From assembly GCF_019200975.1 (NCBI RefSeq), contig NZ_JAHTMR010000006.1, positions 186,001 through 250,000 of the forward strand: a stretch of 64,000 nt of DNA, read 5' to 3'. Below the pieces are notes generated by a model. It saw only the letters and a list, made by a program, of their open reading frames with translations, ran no database searches and was not told the origin of the DNA. This DNA is from Pseudomonas sp. PD9R. GTDB taxonomy: Bacteria > Pseudomonadota > Gammaproteobacteria > Pseudomonadales > Pseudomonadaceae. Made by a program: the position numbers and the translations under genes. Within the stretch, counting starts at the first letter, position 1; each line of letters begins with the position of its first letter. Of the stretch, positions 1 to 8,487 are shown piece after piece.

Positions 1-1146
1 AATGCCGCCGACGGTTTGCGCTCGCTGCTGTACCTCGAAGAGAAAACCCGTCAGCGCCTGGAGCAGGAAGCCAAACCGGCAGACAACCTCGACATTCTGT
101 TCGAGACGCCGAAGGCCAGCGAGTACAACGGTATCGAGTTTCTCGAATTCGCCGTGGACGAAAGCCTCGGCGCCAAGCTCTCCCATTGGCTGGAACGCCT
201 GGGCTTCGTCAAGGCTGGCCAGCATCGCTCCAAAAGCGTCAGTCTGCTGCGTCAGGGTGATATCAATCTGATCCTAAACTCCGAACCGTACTCGTTCGCC
301 CACAGCTTTTTCGAAGCGCACGGCCCATCGCTGTGCGCTACCGCCGTACGGGTCAAAGACAGCGCCAGTGCGCTGGCCCGGGCCGTGGCTTACAAAGGTC
401 AGCCCTATCGCGGGCTCGTCGGCCCGAATGAGCTGGAACTTGCCGCGGTGCGCGCGCCGGATGGCAGCCTGATTTACCTGGTGGATCAGCACGCCGACGT
501 CTATGGCACCGACTTCAACCTGCAGCCGAACGCGGCGGCCAGCGGCGGTCTCAAGCGCATCGACCACATGGCGATGGCGCTACCCGCCGACAGCCTCGAC
601 AGTTGGGTGCTGTTCTACAAGAGCCTGCTGGATTTTGAGGCCGACGATGAAGTGGTGTTGCCCGATCCTTATGGCCTGGTGAAGAGCCGTGCATTGCGCA
701 GTCGTGACAGTTCGATTCGTCTGCCGTTGAACATTTCCGAGAACCGCAACACCGCGATCTCACACGCACTGTCGAGTTATCGCGGGTCCGGCGTGCATCA
801 CATTGCGTTTGATTGCGACGATATCTTTGCCGAGGTCAGTCGGGCCAAAGAGGCGGGCGTCCCGCTGCTGGATATTCCGCTCAACTACTACGATGACCTG
901 GCGGCGCGGTTCGATTTCGATGACGAATTCCTCAGCGAGCTGGCGTACTACAACGTTCTGTATGACCGGGACGCGCAGGGCGGGGAGTTGTTTCATGTCT
1001 ATACCGAGCCGTTCGAGGGGCGGTTCTTCTTCGAGATCATCCAGCGCAAGAACGGCTATGCCGGTTACGGCGCAGCCAACGTCGCGGTGCGACTGGCGGC
1101 CATGGCCAAGTCTCGAAGTGGTGCCGTCCGTCAGGCGAAGTTGTAG
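1..1146 (+). CDS. quiC: 3-dehydroshikimate dehydratase, C-terminal part (5' end outside window)
   Basis: The reading frame is open to base 1, so the start lies upstream. The visible 381 residues are the C-terminal part of the two-domain Pseudomonas enzyme (TIM-barrel isomerase-like domain followed by a 4-hydroxyphenylpyruvate-dioxygenase-like VOC domain, about 630 residues in the family). Two VOC repeats can be seen, with putative metal ligands in HMAMAL, HHIAFD and FFEIIQR. The family converts 3-dehydroshikimate to protocatechuate in quinate/shikimate catabolism. Its neighbours fit: a TetR regulator immediately downstream and aroQ/aroE paralogues just beyond. The gene symbol rests on domain architecture and context. 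Confidence 0.85.
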   Translation, partial: NAADGLRSLLYLEEKTRQRLEQEAKPADNLDILFETPKASEYNGIEFLEFAVDESLGAKLSHWLERLGFVKAGQHRSKSVSLLRQGDINLILNSEPYSFAHSFFEAHGPSLCATAVRVKDSASALARAVAYKGQPYRGLVGPNELELAAVRAPDGSLIYLVDQHADVYGTDFNLQPNAAASGGLKRIDHMAMALPADSLDSWVLFYKSLLDFEADDEVVLPDPYGLVKSRALRSRDSSIRLPLNISENRNTAISHALSSYRGSGVHHIAFDCDDIFAEVSRAKEAGVPLLDIPLNYYDDLAARFDFDDEFLSELAYYNVLYDRDAQGGELFHVYTEPFEGRFFFEIIQRKNGYAGYGAANVAVRLAAMAKSRSGAVRQAKL

Positions 1147-1248
1147 GAAATTCGTAACCGCGGGGGTAATCCATTGCCGCATGGCTTCCTTCAGTGTGCG
1201 GCGCAGCCCATAATCGCCAGCTTGTGCAGTGATGGCCGTGAGCCCGCA

Positions 1249-1926
1249 ATGACAATGACTTCAGAACTCTCCGTAACGCCCGACGAACCTGTTGCCGAGC
1301 CGCGCAAGAGTCGCAAGAACAACCCGGAAAAAACCCGCGAGAACATCCTTCAAGAAGCCATTGTCGAGTTCGTTCAGCAGGGGCTTTCCGGTGCGCGCGT
1401 CGATGCCATCGCCGAGCGAATCCACACCTCCAAACGGATGATCTATTACTACTTCGGCAGTAAGGAGCAACTCTACGTCGAGGTGCTGGAGAAGCTTTAC
1501 GGCGATATCCGCAGCACCGAAAATCGTTTGCACCTGACCGAGCTGGCGCCAGTGGAAGCCATTCGGCGGTTGGTGGAATTCACCTTCGATCACCATGATC
1601 GCAACGTCGATTTTGTGCGCATCGTCAGCATCGAGAACATTCACAACGCCGAGTATGTAAAGCGCTCCGATGCGATCAAGGCAATGAACAACACCGTACT
1701 CGACTCACTGGGTGTGATTTTGCGCCGTGGCGCCGAAGAAGGGCTGTTCCGCGCGGGCCTTGAGCCGCTGGATGTGCATTTGCTGATCAGTTCGTTCTGC
1801 TTCTATCGCGTCTCGAACCGCCACACCTTTGGTGAGATTTTTCAGATCGACTTGCCGGACGAACGCATCAAGCAGCGTCATCGCGAGATGATTTGCGAGT
1901 CGGTTTTGCGGTATTTGCAGGCTTGA
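1249..1926 (+). CDS. TetR-family regulator of the quinate/shikimate locus
   Basis: A 225-residue TetR-family repressor. The N-terminal helix-turn-helix lies at about residues 25-70 (ENILQEAIVEF, then IHTSKRMIYYYFGSKEQLY), and the C-terminal two thirds form an all-helical ligand domain. The ATG at 1249 was chosen over an upstream in-frame ATG at 1174 because the family normally has only a short tail before the DNA-binding domain; ATG 1255 is also possible. It lies 102 bp after quiC on the same strand and faces the convergent aroQ-aroE pair. By position it probably senses quinate, shikimate or a metabolite of them; that is inference. Confidence 0.85.
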   Translation: MTMTSELSVTPDEPVAEPRKSRKNNPEKTRENILQEAIVEFVQQGLSGARVDAIAERIHTSKRMIYYYFGSKEQLYVEVLEKLYGDIRSTENRLHLTELAPVEAIRRLVEFTFDHHDRNVDFVRIVSIENIHNAEYVKRSDAIKAMNNTVLDSLGVILRRGAEEGLFRAGLEPLDVHLLISSFCFYRVSNRHTFGEIFQIDLPDERIKQRHREMICESVLRYLQA

Positions 1927-1935
1927 TGCTTTATT

Positions 1936-2022
1936 AAAAGATCGCAGCCTCGTTTCACTCGACAGCGCCTATAGCAAACCCCATGTAGGAGCTGTCGAGT
2001 GAAACGAGGCTGCGATCTTTTG
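1936..2022. repeat. REP-type inverted repeat, CGTTTCACTCGACAGC variant
   Basis: Two nearly perfect arms of about 31 bp (1936-1966 and 1991-2021) carry the common GATCGCAGCCT end, but the middle reads CGTTTCACTCGACAGC instead of TCGGCAGCTCC. It sits between the convergent TetR gene and aroE and could act as a bidirectional terminator. A sister copy of this variant is at 45834-45922. Confidence 0.85.
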
Positions 2023-2027
2023 CTTTT

Positions 2028-2891
2028 TCAACCCTTCATGCTTTGAAAATGCGCCAGCATTCGCTGGGCATCCGGCACCACACCGCTGAACAATTCGAAC
2101 GCTTTCACCGCCTGAAACACTGCCATGTTTCCGCCATCCAGCGTGCGGCAACCCAAGGCGCGGGCGTTGCGCAGCAGTTCGGTTTCCAGCGGGAAGTAAA
2201 CAATCTCCGCCACCCACAACTGCGCCCGAAGCATCTCGACCGGCACCGGCATGCCCGGCAGTTTTTTCATGCCCATTGGCGTGGTGTTCACCAGGCCGTC
2301 GGCTTCGGCCAGAGTCAGCGCCAGATCATGTCCGGCCACCGCACGACCACTGCCGAAATGTTGATTGAGGTTGTCGGCCAGGCTCTGGGCGCGGCTGATT
2401 TCCACATCGAAAATGTTCAGTTGCCGTACGCCTTCGCTTAACAGCGCGTGGGCCACTGCGGCACCGGCACCACCGGCGCCCATTTGTACTACCCGTTCAA
2501 TGGCGACGCCCTCCAAGCCACGGCGAAAGCCCTCGGCAAAACCCAGGCAATCGGTATTGTGGCCGATGCGTTTGCCGTCCTTCAGGACGACGGTGTTCAC
2601 CGCGCCAATGCCTCGGGCTTCTGGGGACAATTCGTCGAGCAGCGGGATGATCGCCTGCTTGCACGGAAAGGTGATGTTCAGCCCGGTGAAGTTCATGCGT
2701 TCGGCGGCATTCAACAAATCGGGCAGGGCGTTACTGTCGAGTTGCAATTGATCGAGGTCGATCAGGCGATAGAGGTACCGCAAGCCCTGGGCATCGCCTT
2801 CATGTTCGTGCAAAGCCGGGGTGCGCGAAGCCTGGATGCCGGCACCGATCAGTCCGGCCAATACCGTGTGGTTCTGCTTCACGATGCTCAC
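2028..2891 (-). CDS. aroE: Shikimate (quinate) dehydrogenase paralogue
   Basis: A 287-residue member of the shikimate dehydrogenase family. The N-terminal substrate domain reads [17 protein letters not shown], the SRTP form found in catabolic or quinate-type paralogues rather than the HSKSP-like form of the biosynthetic enzyme. NITFPCK supplies the catalytic lysine, GHNTDCLGF the catalytic Asp, and GAGGAGAA is the Rossmann dinucleotide loop. The start is GTG; its GTGA overlaps the aroQ stop by 4 bp, indicating translational coupling. Together with aroQ and quiC it should interconvert quinate/shikimate with their dehydro forms. Cofactor and substrate preference cannot be read from the sequence. 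Confidence 0.88.
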   Translation of the reverse strand: MSIVKQNHTVLAGLIGAGIQASRTPALHEHEGDAQGLRYLYRLIDLDQLQLDSNALPDLLNAAERMNFTGLNITFPCKQAIIPLLDELSPEARGIGAVNTVVLKDGKRIGHNTDCLGFAEGFRRGLEGVAIERVVQMGAGGAGAAVAHALLSEGVRQLNIFDVEISRAQSLADNLNQHFGSGRAVAGHDLALTLAEADGLVNTTPMGMKKLPGMPVPVEMLRAQLWVAEIVYFPLETELLRNARALGCRTLDGGNMAVFQAVKAFELFSGVVPDAQRMLAHFQSMKG

Positions 2892-3328
2892 CCCTTCAGA
2901 CGCAGACTGAAATGCTCCAACGCCAGGCGATAGCCATGGCTGCCGAAACCGGCCATCACGGCGGTGGCAATCGCCGAGACGAACGAGTGATGACGGAAAG
3001 CTTCACGGGCATGGACGTTGGACAAGTGCACTTCGATCACTGGCAGTTCGCTGGCGACCAATGCATCGCGGATCGCCACCGAGGTGTGCGTCCAGGCGGC
3101 GGGGTTGATCACGATCCCGGCGCAACGGCCACGGGCGGCGTGAATCCAGTCGAGCAATTCGCCTTCATGGTTGGTTTGGCGAAACTCCACCGCCAGGTCG
3201 AACTCTTCGGCGGCGCGGCCGCAGAGGGCGGAGATGTCAGCGAGGGTTTCGTGACCGTAAGTCGCCGGTTCACGGGTGCCGAGCAGGTTCAGATTCGGGC
3301 CGTTGAGCACCAGAATGATCGGGGGCAT
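2888..3328 (-). CDS. aroQ: Type II 3-dehydroquinate dehydratase
   Basis: 146 residues with the type II signature [21 protein letters not shown], which includes the catalytic Tyr and Arg region, then [16 protein letters not shown] and the VEVHLSN-type segment [18 protein letters not shown]. The ATG at 3328 is preferred over one 30 nt upstream because a GGAG sits about 8 nt before it and the family begins almost directly with this strand. It is the first gene of a two-gene operon with aroE. In this setting it probably dehydrates 3-dehydroquinate for catabolism rather than for aromatic synthesis. Confidence 0.92.
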   Translation of the reverse strand: MPPIILVLNGPNLNLLGTREPATYGHETLADISALCGRAAEEFDLAVEFRQTNHEGELLDWIHAARGRCAGIVINPAAWTHTSVAIRDALVASELPVIEVHLSNVHAREAFRHHSFVSAIATAVMAGFGSHGYRLALEHFSLRLKG

Positions 3329-3385
3329 CGGTGTTTCTCCACTTATTATTTTTGGCATTGGCCGAGGGTTTCAGCCTGTGGAGAT

Positions 3386-3416
3386 AAATTGTACTAGCTA
3401 GTTAGTTTGGTCAATT
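3386..3416. promoter_or_regulatory. Candidate operator upstream of aroQ-aroE
   Basis: The perfect palindrome ACTAGCTAGT (3393-3402) lies within a longer run of CTAG/TTAG repeats in the aroQ promoter region, about 65 bp before the start. TetR-family operators are often palindromes of this kind, and a TetR gene lies 1.5 kb away. The assignment is by position and symmetry only. Confidence 0.35.
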
Positions 3417-3462
3417 AAAGAGGTCTGATCGCAAGCTATTGTGTTCGGTAATCGAACAAAGC

Positions 3463-3537
3463 AAAAGATCGCAGCCTGCGGCAGCACCTACAGGGAGCGC
3501 ATTTTTCTGTAGGTGCTGCCGCAGGCTGCGATCTTTT
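3463..3537. repeat. REP inverted repeat, GATCGCAGCCTGCGGCAGC type
   Basis: The two 31-bp arms are perfect complements around a short spacer. The right arm's terminal T-run contains the stop codon of the minus-strand LysR gene, so the hairpin forms directly behind that gene and may stop or protect its transcript. Confidence 0.9.
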
Positions 3538-4447
3538 ATCGGGGTAAATGCTCTACCAGAAAATCGATAAACGCCCTCAGCCGTAGAGGCATATGGCGAC
3601 TTTGCGGGTAGAGCAATGTAAAGGGCCGCGAGCGTCCGCCATAAGGCTTGAGCACTTCCACCAGCGAGCCATCGGCGAGTTCTTTCTCGACGATGAACCG
3701 ATAGGTCTGGAACAATCCCGCGCCGTTTTTTGCCAATGTCACGCCGCCCAACACATCGTCAGAGCAACTGAAGTTGCCCTCAGCCAGAATCTCCCGCTCC
3801 ACGCCATTGTCGTTGAACAGCCAGGCAATGCGCCGACCGCTGCTGGGCAGTTCGTACTGAATGCATTCGTGTTGTTGCAGATCGTCGAGGGTTTGCGGTG
3901 TGCCGGCCAGCTTGAGGTAATCGGGGCTGGCAATCATTACGAGGGCTGCGTCCTCAAGCGGCCGAGCGATCAGGCCGGAATCCGGGATCGCCCGCACGCG
4001 AATCGCCATGTCATAGCCTTCGCCGACAAAATCGATGTTGCGATTGCTGATGTGCGACTCGACCTTCACCGCTGGAAACCGCGCGCGAAACGCCGGCAAC
4101 AACGGCAGGATTCGATGGTGGGCATAGGTGGTCGGGATACTGATCCGCAGGTTCCCGGACGGCACTTGCTGTTGGCCCATGACTTCGCGCTGGGCTTCGA
4201 CCAATTGCGCCAGTGCCTGACGGCATTCTTCGTAATAACGGCGACCGCTGTCGGTCATTTTGACGCTGCGGGTGGTGCGCGCGAACAGCCGTACGCCCAG
4301 GCGTTCTTCCATGCGCGACACCGAGCGGCTCACGGCAGCCGGCGTGACGCCTGCCACCAGCGCGGCAGCAGTGAAGCTGCCAGCCTCGGCGGCCAGGCAA
4401 AACAGCTCGATGCTGCCCAACTGAAGATCGTCGAATTGTCGCTGCAT
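3536..4447 (-). CDS. LysR-family transcriptional regulator
   Basis: 303 residues. The N-terminal winged helix-turn-helix (residues about 10-68; FCLAAEAGSFTAAALVAGVTPAAVSRSVSRMEERLG) is typical of LysR proteins of the AaeR/DmlR-like branch. The substrate-binding domain starts near residue 95 (GNLRISIPTTYAHHRILPLLPAFRARFP). It is divergent from the tautomerase gene; the 119-bp spacer contains a GTGTG...CACAC inverted repeat (4475-4508) that could be its binding site. It probably controls itself and the tautomerase. The effector is unknown. Confidence 0.88.
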   Translation of the reverse strand: MQRQFDDLQLGSIELFCLAAEAGSFTAAALVAGVTPAAVSRSVSRMEERLGVRLFARTTRSVKMTDSGRRYYEECRQALAQLVEAQREVMGQQQVPSGNLRISIPTTYAHHRILPLLPAFRARFPAVKVESHISNRNIDFVGEGYDMAIRVRAIPDSGLIARPLEDAALVMIASPDYLKLAGTPQTLDDLQQHECIQYELPSSGRRIAWLFNDNGVEREILAEGNFSCSDDVLGGVTLAKNGAGLFQTYRFIVEKELADGSLVEVLKPYGGRSRPFTLLYPQSRHMPLRLRAFIDFLVEHLPR

Positions 4448-4566
4448 GATTGATTACACCGGGGATCAAATGAAGTGTGTGAATCAGTATTTATCAAATG
4501 CTTGCACACAGATACAGTGAGTTTGGAGTGGTCAGCCTTTCTTAATCAGCGAGCAGGAGAAGCAGC

Positions 4567-4773
4567 ATGCCTTTTGTCAGCGTACGTATTACCCGCGATG
4601 GCGTTACCCGAGAGCAGAAAGCCCAGGTCATCGCCGAAATCACCGAGACCCTACAGCGCGTCCTCGGCAAACCACCGGAGCTGACCCACATCGTGATCGA
4701 GGAAATCGACACCGATAACTGGGGATATAAGGGCATCACCACGACGGAGTTTCGAAAAAATCAGCCGGGGTGA
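4567..4773 (+). CDS. 4-oxalocrotonate-tautomerase-family enzyme
   Basis: A 68-residue protein of the small tautomerase superfamily. Pro2 becomes the N-terminal catalytic base after Met removal (MPFVSVRITRDG), and the family-typical segments EQKAQVIAEITETL and HIVIEEIDTDNWGY follow. A strong ribosome binding site (AGGAG) lies 8-9 nt before the ATG. It stands alone behind a divergent LysR regulator and ends at a strong terminator, so it is probably a single-gene unit. The physiological substrate cannot be inferred. Confidence 0.88.
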   Translation: MPFVSVRITRDGVTREQKAQVIAEITETLQRVLGKPPELTHIVIEEIDTDNWGYKGITTTEFRKNQPG

Positions 4774-4788
4774 TTCGGTTAAAAAACA

Positions 4789-4817
4789 AAAAAGCCGTCA
4801 TTAGAGACGGCTTTTTT
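4789..4817 (+). terminator. Rho-independent terminator after the tautomerase gene
   Basis: A GCCGTC/GACGGC stem flanked by an A-run and a T-run (AAAAAGCCGTC...GACGGCTTTTTT). The symmetric A and T tracts let it work in both directions, so it also serves the convergent trmA. Confidence 0.85.
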
Positions 4818-4834
4818 ATGTTTGGCATCCGCAA

Positions 4835-5914
4835 TCACCGCCGGGTCAACAACACCCCGGATTCCATGTGATGGGTCCACGGGAACTGATCGAACATCGC
4901 GCATTGGGTGATGCGGTGCGTGTCGTGCAGTTGGGCGATGTTGGCCGCCAGGGTTTGCGGATTACAGGAAATGTAGAGGATGTTGTCGAAGCGCCGGGTC
5001 AGCTCGCAGGTGTCCGGGTCCATGCCGGCGCGCGGCGGGTCGACGAAGACGCTACCGAACTCGTAGCTTTTCAGGTCGATGCCGTGCAGGCGACGGAACG
5101 GGCGCACTTCGTTCAGCGCTTCGGTCAGTTCTTCGGCGGACAGACGCACCAGCGTGACGTTATCCACAGCGTTTTCGCTGAGGTTGCTCAACGCCGCGTT
5201 GACCGAAGTCTTGCTGATTTCGGTGGCCAGTACCTTGCGCACGCGGGTCGCGAGCGGCAGGGTGAAGTTGCCATTGCCGCAATACAACTCCAGCAAGTCG
5301 TCGCAGCGATCGCCCAACGCGTCGTAAGCCCAGTTGAGCATCTTCTGGTTCACGGTGCCGTTTGGCTGGGTGAACGCGCCTTCGGGCTGGCGATAGCTGA
5401 AAGTACGGCCGCCGACATCCAGTTTTTCAACCACGTAATCGTGACCGATGACTTCGCGCTTGCCCTTGGAACGGCCGATCACGCTGACATTCAATTCAGT
5501 CGCCAGTTTGGTGGCGGCGGCATGCCAATGCTCGTCCAGCGGGCGGTGATAGCACAAAGTAATCATCGCATCGCCGGCCAGGGTGGTCAGGAACTCCACC
5601 TGGAACAGCTTGTGGCTCAAGGCAGCACTGGCTTGCCACGCCGCTTTGAGCTGCGGCATCAACTGGTTGATGCGCAGGCTGGCGATGGGGAATTCTTCGA
5701 TCAGGATCGGCGTGCGTTTGTCTTCCTGGGAAAACATCGCGTAGTGGCGCTCGCCGGCTTCGCGCCACAGGCGGAATTCAGCGCGCAAGCGGAAGTTCTG
5801 CAGCGGCGAGTCGAACACGGTCGGCTCCGGCGCATCGAACGGGGCCAGCAGGTCACGCAAACGCGTGACCTTTTCTTCGAGCTGAACGGCGTAGGCCTGG
5901 GAATCAAAAGTCAT
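4835..5914 (-). CDS. trmA: tRNA (uracil-54-C5)-methyltransferase
   Basis: 359 residues, the usual family length. It uses SAM to make m5U54 (ribothymidine) in the tRNA T-loop. Visible motifs are [16 protein letters not shown] (SAM binding), [11 protein letters not shown], and [12 protein letters not shown] with the catalytic Cys. The start at 5914 gives [16 protein letters not shown], the normal family N-terminus, and its ATG overlaps the stop of the upstream permease as ATGA. A further in-frame ATG 12 nt upstream lies inside the permease gene. Translation is probably coupled to the permease. Confidence 0.96.
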   Translation of the reverse strand: MTFDSQAYAVQLEEKVTRLRDLLAPFDAPEPTVFDSPLQNFRLRAEFRLWREAGERHYAMFSQEDKRTPILIEEFPIASLRINQLMPQLKAAWQASAALSHKLFQVEFLTTLAGDAMITLCYHRPLDEHWHAAATKLATELNVSVIGRSKGKREVIGHDYVVEKLDVGGRTFSYRQPEGAFTQPNGTVNQKMLNWAYDALGDRCDDLLELYCGNGNFTLPLATRVRKVLATEISKTSVNAALSNLSENAVDNVTLVRLSAEELTEALNEVRPFRRLHGIDLKSYEFGSVFVDPPRAGMDPDTCELTRRFDNILYISCNPQTLAANIAQLHDTHRITQCAMFDQFPWTHHMESGVLLTRR

Positions 5915-7206
5915 GCGTTGAACCAACCCAACTTGATCACAAACAGAATCGACAGAATCACCAGCGCCGGGTTCAGTTCACGGCCGCGACCGGACATCAG
6001 CTTGATGGCTGTCCAGGAAATGAAACCGAAGGCGATGCCGTTGGCGATGGAGTAAGTGAACGGCATGGCCAAAGAGGTGATTACGACTGGCGCGGCAACG
6101 GTGATGTCGTCCCAGTCTATTTCGGCCAGGCCGGAAGTCATCAGCACGGCGACGAACAGCAGCGCTGGTGCGGTGGCGAAGGCCGGAACGCTGGCGGCCA
6201 GTGGCGAGAAGAACAGCGCGAGCAAAAACAGGATCGCCACGACCACGGCGGTCAGGCCGGTGCGGCCACCGGCACTGACGCCAGCAGCGGATTCGATGTA
6301 GCTGGTGGTGGTCGAGGTGCCCAGCAGGGAACCGGCCATGGCGGCGGTACTGTCGGCGATCAGGGCGCGGCCCATTTTCGGCATGTGGCCGTCCTTGCCC
6401 ATCAGGCCGGCACGCTTGGCGACGCCGATCAGAGTGCCGGAGTTGTCGAACAGGTCAACGAACAGGAAAGCGAAAATCACGCTGACCAAACCGATGTCCA
6501 GTGCACCTTTGATGTCCAGTTGCAGGAAGGTCGGCGCCAGCGAAGGCGGCATCGACATCACGCCGCCGAACGGGGTGAAGCCCAAAGCGATCGAAGCGAT
6601 GGTCACCACGAGAATGCCGATCAGTACCGCACCGCGCACGGCGAGCGCTTCGAGGGCGACGATCAGGGCGAAGCCGAGGGTCGCGAGGATCGGCGCTGGT
6701 TGTTTCAGGTCACCGAGGCCGACCATGGTCGCCGGGTTGCTGACCACGATGCCGGCGTTGTGCAGGGCGATCAGTGCCAGGAACAGCCCGATACCAGCGG
6801 CAATAGCCGAGCGTAGCGGCAGCGGGATGCTGTTGATGATCCATTCACGAATGCGGAAGATCGACAGCAGGAAGAAGCACACTGCCGAGATAAACACCGC
6901 GCCCAGCGCCACTTGCCACGTGTGGCCCATGTGCAGGACCACGGTGTAGGTAAAGAAGGCGTTCAGGCCCATGCCCGGTGCGAGGGCGATCGGGTAGTTG
7001 GCGATCAGGCCCATGATCGTGGAGCCGATGGCGGCTGCCAGACAGGTCGCGACAAACACCGCGCCCTTGTCCATGCCGGTCTCGCCGAGGATGCTCGGGT
7101 TGACGAACAGAATGTAGGCCATGGCCAGGAAGGTCGTGACGCCCGCCAGAATCTCGGTGCGTACGTTGGTGTTGTGTGCCTTGAGTTGAAACAGCCTTTC
7201 CAGCAT
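5911..7206 (-). CDS. AzgA-type purine (adenine/guanine/hypoxanthine) permease
   Basis: 431 residues, with about 12-14 hydrophobic membrane segments. It belongs to the NCS2 AzgA-like branch, as shown by [21 protein letters not shown] near the N-terminus, [17 protein letters not shown], and the substrate motif region [17 protein letters not shown]. Family members import purine bases with protons across the inner membrane. The gene is first in a two-gene unit with trmA (4-bp overlap). Adenine versus guanine/hypoxanthine preference cannot be decided from sequence alone. Confidence 0.9.
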   Translation of the reverse strand: MLERLFQLKAHNTNVRTEILAGVTTFLAMAYILFVNPSILGETGMDKGAVFVATCLAAAIGSTIMGLIANYPIALAPGMGLNAFFTYTVVLHMGHTWQVALGAVFISAVCFFLLSIFRIREWIINSIPLPLRSAIAAGIGLFLALIALHNAGIVVSNPATMVGLGDLKQPAPILATLGFALIVALEALAVRGAVLIGILVVTIASIALGFTPFGGVMSMPPSLAPTFLQLDIKGALDIGLVSVIFAFLFVDLFDNSGTLIGVAKRAGLMGKDGHMPKMGRALIADSTAAMAGSLLGTSTTTSYIESAAGVSAGGRTGLTAVVVAILFLLALFFSPLAASVPAFATAPALLFVAVLMTSGLAEIDWDDITVAAPVVITSLAMPFTYSIANGIAFGFISWTAIKLMSGRGRELNPALVILSILFVIKLGWFNA

Positions 7207-7425
7207 GTCTGCTCCCCGTGGCGCGCCCGGCGCCGTGAATGTATTGACCTCAACAGCAAAGCACAGACCACTGCAGGCGCCTGGGAATTTTCTATCGGTC
7301 GGAAAAAGCCGCGCATCATACCAGCAGCACAGGGTTATGGCTGCTGATGGCAGTGATCGTCGTCGATGTTTTGCGTTTGGCCCAAGTCAGCCATACTGCG
7401 CGCTGATTTTTGGGGTGGGTCACGC

Positions 7426-7866
7426 ATGAAAAAGCGTCTGTTTATCGGCATAGGATTTTTGTTGGCGTTGGGTGCACAAACCGTCTCGGCGGCCTCGGCA
7501 CCACCGTTGACTCAGTTGAAAGTGCTCAAGGTCGAATCGCCGGCCTGCGGTTTTGAGGACATTGCCGAAGGGCTGGCGCAGACACGCTGCGATCACACTG
7601 GGCCGAACATCCGGGTTTTTGTGCTGGAAGTCGGCTACGGGCGTGAGCCGCATGTCGCACTGGACGGTTTTGCAGTAAATGGAACCCGGACGCCGGTCTG
7701 TGCTTTTGATAACGGCAACCTGACCGATTGCACCGTCGGCAGAAAAACCGTCGGCTATCTGTACGTCTTCGATCTCGCGGGCAAGCAAGAGGGCACATTC
7801 ACCTTCAGCAACACCTCGATCAACGCGCCGGGCAATAAAATGTCGACGCAGCTTTACATCAAGTAA
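7426..7866 (+). CDS. Small secreted protein of unknown function
   Basis: 146 residues starting with a clear Sec signal peptide (MKKRLFIGIGFLLALG, cleavage near VSAASA, about residue 23). The mature part has four cysteines (SPACGF, TRCDH, PVCAF, LTDCTV), which would suit two disulfides in the periplasm, and ends in a beta-rich stretch. An upstream in-frame ATG at 7366 would hide the signal peptide, so 7426 was chosen. I do not recognise the family. Confidence 0.75.
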   Translation: MKKRLFIGIGFLLALGAQTVSAASAPPLTQLKVLKVESPACGFEDIAEGLAQTRCDHTGPNIRVFVLEVGYGREPHVALDGFAVNGTRTPVCAFDNGNLTDCTVGRKTVGYLYVFDLAGKQEGTFTFSNTSINAPGNKMSTQLYIK

Positions 7867-7933
7867 CGGCTGGGCTCGAACAAGGGGCGGGAAAGCTGAC
7901 TACGCTTTAAAGATCATTCCGTGGATTGCACTC

Positions 7934-8485
7934 ATGACCTTTAGAGCTTTGATTACCCTCGCCGAGGGCATCGATGACCTGCAAGCAGTGACCCTGGTCG
8001 ATGTGCTACGCCGCGCCAAGGTGGAGGTGGTGGTAGCCAGCATCGAGGGGCGGCGCATGCTGACATGCGCGCGCGGCACTCGCTTGACCACCGATGCGAT
8101 GCTGGTGGATTTACTGGCCCAGCCATTTGATTTGATCGTTCTGCCGGGCGGCGCTGTAGGGGCGCAGCATCTGGCTGCGCATCAACCCTTGCAACAATTG
8201 ATCAAGGACCAGGCCGCCGCCGGCCGGCTGTTCGCCGCTATCGCCGAAGCGCCGGCCCTGGCTTTGCAAGCCTTTGGCGTGTTGCGCCAGCGGCGCATGA
8301 CGTGCCTGCCTTCGGCCAGCCATCAACTGTCGGGCTGCAACTTCGTCGATCAACCGGTAGTGGTCGATGGCAACTGCATCACGGCGCAGGGTTCGGGGGC
8401 CGCGTTGGCGTTTGCCCTGACGCTGGTGGAACAGCTCTGCGGCAAGGCCACGCGGGCGGCGGTGGCGGGGGAGTTACTGATTTAG
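7934..8485 (+). CDS. DJ-1/ThiJ/YajL-like protein lacking the catalytic Cys and Glu
   Basis: 183 residues aligning along their whole length with YajL/DJ-1: LITLAEGIDDLQAVTLVDVL at the N-terminus, VLPGGAVGAQHL, the nucleophile-elbow region GRLFAAIAEAPALAL, and TAQGSGAALAFALTLVEQL. The elbow cysteine of the family (AAICA-P) is alanine here, and the partner Glu18 of DJ-1 (EEMETV) is glutamine (DDLQAV). The classical glyoxalase/deglycase chemistry is therefore unlikely; a binding or regulatory role is more plausible. It converges on the MFS gene with only 2 bp between the stops. Confidence 0.85.
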   Translation: MTFRALITLAEGIDDLQAVTLVDVLRRAKVEVVVASIEGRRMLTCARGTRLTTDAMLVDLLAQPFDLIVLPGGAVGAQHLAAHQPLQQLIKDQAAAGRLFAAIAEAPALALQAFGVLRQRRMTCLPSASHQLSGCNFVDQPVVVDGNCITAQGSGAALAFALTLVEQLCGKATRAAVAGELLI

Positions 8486-8487
8486 TC

